Assembly (NCBI GenBank): GCA_023433305.1
Contig: JAEZCZ010000004.1
Coordinates: forward strand, 1 to 35,822
DNA: 35,822 nt
Direction: 5' to 3'
Source: Pseudomonadota bacterium
GTDB lineage: Bacteria > Pseudomonadota > Alphaproteobacteria > Sphingomonadales > Sphingomonadaceae
A model generated the notes under the pieces. The model did no database searches, had not been told where the DNA came from, and saw only the letters and a program-made list of their open reading frames with translations. Shown here piece after piece: positions 31,413-35,822 of the stretch (within the stretch, counting starts at the first letter, position 1; each line of letters starts with the position of its first letter). Both the position numbers and the translations under genes were made by a program.

Positions 31413-32870
31413 TCAGGCTTCCTCGGCCAGCTTCTTGGCCTTCTCGACCGCTTCCTCGATGCCGCCGACCATGTAGAATGCGGCTTCCGGAAGGTGGTCG
31501 TACTCGCCGTCGACCACGGCCTTGAACGACGCCACGGTGTCTTCGACCTGCACGAACTTGCCCGGGATGTTGGTGAACACCTCGGCGACGTGGAACGGCT
31601 GGCTGAGGAAGCGCTGGATCTTGCGCGCGCGGGCGACGACCAGCTTATCCTCTTCCGACAGCTCGTCCATGCCGAGGATGGCGATGATGTCCTGCAGCGA
31701 CTTGTAGCGCTGCAGCGTCTCCTGGACGCGGCGGGCGGTCTCGTAGTGCTCCTGGCCGACGACGGCCGGGGTGAGCACGCGGCTTGTGGAGTCGAGCGGG
31801 TCCACCGCCGGGTAGATGCCCAGCTCGGAGATCGCGCGGCTCAGCGTGGTGGTGGCGTCGAGGTGGGCGAACGAGGTCGCCGGCGCAGGGTCCGTCAAGT
31901 CGTCCGCGGGGACGTAGATCGCCTGCACCGAGGTGATCGAGCCCTTAGTGGTCGAGGTGATGCGCTCCTGCAGCGCGCCCATGTCGGTGGACAGGGTCGG
32001 CTGATAGCCCACCGCCGAGGGAATACGGCCGAGCAGCGCCGACACTTCCGAACCCGCCTGCGTGAAGCGGAAGATGTTGTCGACGAAGAACAGCACGTCC
32101 TGGCCTTCCTGGTCGCGGAAGTACTCGGCCATGGTCAGGCCCGAGAGCGCGACGCGAGCACGAGCGCCCGGGGGCTCGTTCATCTGGCCGAACACGAGCG
32201 CCACCTTGGAGCCTTCGGGCGTCGGGTTGCCCTCGGCGTCCTTGGCGATGACGCCGGCATCGAGGAACTCGTGGTAGAGGTCGTTGCCCTCGCGGGTCCG
32301 CTCGCCGACACCGGCGAACACCGAGACGCCGCCGTGGCCTTTGGCGATGTTGTTGATCAGCTCCTGGATCAGCACCGTCTTGCCGACCCCGGCGCCGCCG
32401 AACAGGCCGATCTTGCCGCCCTTGGCGTAGGGCGCGAGCAGGTCGATGACCTTGATGCCCGTGACGAGGATGCTGGCTTCGGTCGATTGATCGACGAACA
32501 GCGGGGCTTCGGCGTGGATCGGTGCGCGCTGGTCGGCGTTGACCGGACCGCGCTCGTCGATCGGCTCGCCGATCACGTTGACGATGCGCCCGAGCGTCTT
32601 CGGGCCAACCGGCACCGAGATCTGCGTACCGGTGTTGATCACCTTCTGGCCGCGTGTGAGGCCATCGGTGGCGTCCATCGCGATCGTGCGCACAGTGTTC
32701 TCGCCGAGGTGCTGCGCGACCTCGAGCACGAGCCGGTTGCCGTTGTTGTCGGTTTCCAGCGCGGTCAGGATCGCCGGCAGGTCACCTTCGAAAGCGACGT
32801 CGACGACGGCGCCAATGACCTGGGCGACGGTGCCTTCGGTCGTCTTATTGAGCACGGGGGCGGTTGCCAT
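31413..32870 (-). CDS. atpD: ATP synthase F1 beta subunit
   Basis: 485-residue catalytic subunit. Walker A GGAGVGKT (158-165), catalytic Glu190 in AGVGERTREG, Walker B VLFFVDNIFRFTQAG, and the DELSEED loop that contacts gamma are all intact. N-terminal beta-barrel and C-terminal helical bundle have the usual length. AGGA precedes ATG 32870 by about 9 bases. It is separated from atpG by an inserted lipoprotein gene, which differs from the common atpHAGDC arrangement. Confidence 0.97.
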   Translation of the reverse strand: MATAPVLNKTTEGTVAQVIGAVVDVAFEGDLPAILTALETDNNGNRLVLEVAQHLGENTVRTIAMDATDGLTRGQKVINTGTQISVPVGPKTLGRIVNVIGEPIDERGPVNADQRAPIHAEAPLFVDQSTEASILVTGIKVIDLLAPYAKGGKIGLFGGAGVGKTVLIQELINNIAKGHGGVSVFAGVGERTREGNDLYHEFLDAGVIAKDAEGNPTPEGSKVALVFGQMNEPPGARARVALSGLTMAEYFRDQEGQDVLFFVDNIFRFTQAGSEVSALLGRIPSAVGYQPTLSTDMGALQERITSTTKGSITSVQAIYVPADDLTDPAPATSFAHLDATTTLSRAISELGIYPAVDPLDSTSRVLTPAVVGQEHYETARRVQETLQRYKSLQDIIAILGMDELSEEDKLVVARARKIQRFLSQPFHVAEVFTNIPGKFVQVEDTVASFKAVVDGEYDHLPEAAFYMVGGIEEAVEKAKKLAEEA

Positions 32871-32888
32871 GGTTCTGGGTCCTGATGA

Positions 32889-33236
32889 TTAGGCCGCGTC
32901 GGCGGCGCAGGTCTTTTCGGGTTCGGCGAGGGCCCACTTGCCTTCGACCGGCACGATGGTCGTCTTGTTGCGGAGGTATTCGTCGTCGCCGAGGCCGTAC
33001 TCGCAGACGAAACCTTCCTTGCCGAGACCCTGCGACTTGCAGATCGAGGTGTTGACCGGCTTCGCGTCGCCGCAAGCCTCGGCATAAGTGGCCGCGAAAA
33101 GCTCTTCGTCGGGAGCCGGCATCGTCGGCTCGGCAGGCACTACGACCTGGGCCTGGACGGGTTGCTGCTCGACAGGCTCTTCGGAATTGCAGGCGGCCAG
33201 CGCCAGAACGGCAGCGCAGGCGAAAATAACTCTCAT
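32889..33236 (-). CDS. Predicted lipoprotein gene inside the atp operon
   Basis: 115 residues: MRVIFACAAVLALAAC with a lipobox (LAAC, Cys16), an acidic Pro/Gln/Val linker, and a small C-terminal domain with four further cysteines (EACGDA, SICKSQ, FVCEYG, KTCAAD), probably two disulfides, so periplasmic. I do not recognise a family. GGAG lies about 9 bases before ATG 33236. It sits 27 bases after atpG and 18 bases before atpD on the same strand, so it must be cotranscribed with ATP synthase genes. Whether it has a role in the enzyme or only rides in the operon is unknown. Confidence 0.85.
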   Translation of the reverse strand: MRVIFACAAVLALAACNSEEPVEQQPVQAQVVVPAEPTMPAPDEELFAATYAEACGDAKPVNTSICKSQGLGKEGFVCEYGLGDDEYLRNKTTIVPVEGKWALAEPEKTCAADAA

Positions 33237-33263
33237 GGTACTCGGCTCCGGTTCGTTATCGGC

Positions 33264-34136
33264 TTACAGCGCTTCCGCGCCGGCAATGATCTCGATGAGT
33301 TCGGTGGTGATCGCGGCCTGGCGGCTGCGGTTATACTGGATGGTCAGCTTGTTGATCAGCTCGCCGGCGTTGCGCGTGGCGTTGTCCATCGCGGTCATCG
33401 ACGCGCCTTGCTCGGACGCCTGGTTTTCGAGCAGCGCGCCGAACAGCTGCGTCTTGAGGTAGCGCGGGAGCAGCTCGGCGAGGATCTCTTCCTCGTCGGG
33501 CTCGTACTCGACCGCCGCCGCGCTCGCGTCCGGAGTTGCCGGCGCCGGAACGGGGATGATCTGCAGGCGGGTCGGTTCCTGATTGAGCGCTGACCGGAAG
33601 GTCGAGAAGAACAGGTGCGCCACGTCGAACTTGCCGGCTTCGTACATAGCGAGCAGCTCGGCTGCGATCGCCTCGGCCTCGGCATAACCGGGCTCCCGCA
33701 CTTCGGTGGTGTCGAACATCTGGGCGATGTTGTTCGGATAGGCGCGACGGATGGGCGCGCGGCCTTTTCGGCCGACGAGGTAGAAGTCGACGTCCTTACC
33801 CTGCGCCTTGAGCTCGCTGGCCTTGGCCAGCGCGGCACGGACGATGTTCGAGTTGAACGCGCCCGCGAGGCCCTTGTCGCTGTTGGCGACAACCAGAAGG
33901 TGGCGTTGGTCCTTGCCCGTTCCGGCGAGCAGCTTGGGCGCGCCTTCCTGGCCCGCGACCTTGCCGGCGAGCGACGCCATGACGGCAGCCAGTCGCTCGG
34001 CATAAGGGCGCGCGGCCTCGGCCGCCGCCTGCGCCTTGCGCAGCTTCGCGGCGGCGACCATCTGCTTGGCCTTGGTGATCTTCTGGGTCGACTTGACCGA
34101 GTTGATCCGGCCCTTGAGTTCCTTCAGCGAGGCCAC
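33264..34136 (-). CDS. atpG: ATP synthase F1 gamma subunit
   Basis: 290-residue rotor shaft. N-terminal helix ASLKELKGRINSVKSTQKIT, then KAKQMVAAAKLRKAQ, and C-terminal helix MDNATRNAGELINKLTIQYN followed by RSRQAAITTELIEIIAGAEAL are the conserved pair that forms the coiled coil inside the alpha3-beta3 ring; the central Rossmann-like domain has VANSDKGLAGAFNSNI. Start is GTG at 34136 with AAGGA upstream. It follows atpA by 13 bases. Confidence 0.96.
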   Translation of the reverse strand: MASLKELKGRINSVKSTQKITKAKQMVAAAKLRKAQAAAEAARPYAERLAAVMASLAGKVAGQEGAPKLLAGTGKDQRHLLVVANSDKGLAGAFNSNIVRAALAKASELKAQGKDVDFYLVGRKGRAPIRRAYPNNIAQMFDTTEVREPGYAEAEAIAAELLAMYEAGKFDVAHLFFSTFRSALNQEPTRLQIIPVPAPATPDASAAAVEYEPDEEEILAELLPRYLKTQLFGALLENQASEQGASMTAMDNATRNAGELINKLTIQYNRSRQAAITTELIEIIAGAEAL

Positions 34137-34149
34137 GGGGCTTCCTTAC

Positions 34150-35679
<1,530 letters not shown>

Positions 35680-35686
35680 GACTGAT

Positions 35687-35822
35687 TCAGCCCTTCATGG
35701 CTTGTGCAAGTGAGTTGCGACGGGTGCGGATCGATCCGTCGATCCGCTTCGAGCCCACGGTGACGACCAGGCCGCCGAGAAGGTCGGGGTCGACGCGGGT
35801 CTTGAGCTTGACGGTGCGGCCC
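35687..35822 (-). CDS. atpH: ATP synthase F1 delta subunit, C-terminal end (cut by window)
   Basis: The last 45 codons of a frame entering from the right edge. It reads GRTVKLKTRVDPDLLGGLVV, then TVGSKRIDGSIRTRRNSL and ends AQAMKG. This matches the conserved C-terminal segment of delta (V-D-P-x-L-x-G-G-x-x-V-x-x-G-x-x-x-x-D-x-S), part of the peripheral stalk. Being directly upstream of atpA fits the usual operon order. Confidence 0.93.
   Translation of the reverse strand, partial: GRTVKLKTRVDPDLLGGLVVTVGSKRIDGSIRTRRNSLAQAMKG

Noticed and set aside
31260..32885. A 541-codon open frame on the plus strand
   Set aside because: Antisense of atpD and atpC; no domain and composition typical of shadows. 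The same applies to 34036-35685 opposite atpA.

Overview
The window is a gene-dense, high-GC chromosomal segment of an alphaproteobacterium. Gene content points to Sphingomonadales, most likely Erythrobacteraceae or a close relative. Supporting evidence: a CcrM-type GANTC methyltransferase behind a GANTC-rich leader, a DUF1285-Nudix-cca block, split pntAA/pntAB/pntB with a 40-residue aa3-oxidase subunit IV gene, a CpaF pilus ATPase, a very short AtpC, and an entericidin-type lipoprotein. The taxonomic call is inference; there is no rRNA here. I see no tRNA, rRNA, insertion sequence, CRISPR array or phage gene, and no stretch over 300 bases without a gene.

Left part (1-9577): the 3'-terminal part of parC (cut by the window edge) meets a glyoxalase-fold gene tail to tail. 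On the minus strand follow a secreted protein with an internal duplication, then DUF1285-Nudix-cca as a tight operon. Next come a small secreted Cys-containing protein, a GNAT acetyltransferase and a lipoprotein sugar dehydrogenase of the PQQ type. The dehydrogenase start codon overlaps that of rnhB, which runs the other way. After rnhB comes a LacI-like sensor domain with no DNA-binding domain.

Middle (9578-23600): ccrM with five GANTC sites in its 246-bp leader, folP, and a membrane GGDEF-EAL protein with a CtrA-like site upstream. Convergent to it are an SDR oxidoreductase and an NtrC-type regulator whose GAFTGA loop reads GAFAGA. Divergent from the regulator is a probable operon: small oxidase subunit IV, pntAA, pntAB, pntB, and an Asp/Glu racemase-family gene. 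A second tight group follows: dgt, an NAD(P)-binding protein and a DUF938 methyltransferase. An entericidin-like gene lies on the other strand.

Right part (23614-35822): an EamA transporter, a small two-helix membrane protein, a cpaF standing apart from other Tad genes, an O-antigen-ligase-like membrane protein of visibly lower GC, a second EamA transporter, and a 744-residue protein I cannot assign that looks like an alpha/alpha-barrel carbohydrate enzyme. The window closes with the F1 ATP synthase operon atpH(partial)-atpA-atpG-lipoprotein-atpD-atpC on the minus strand, ending at a clear hairpin terminator.

Most of the window is housekeeping: DNA topology and methylation, tRNA end repair, folate, dNTP pools, NADPH supply and ATP synthesis. 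The items most worth a second look are the 744-residue protein, the lipoprotein inside the atp operon, the GAFAGA regulator, the HTH-less LacI-like protein, the GANTC-rich ccrM leader, and the non-canonical quinolone-determining residues of ParC.
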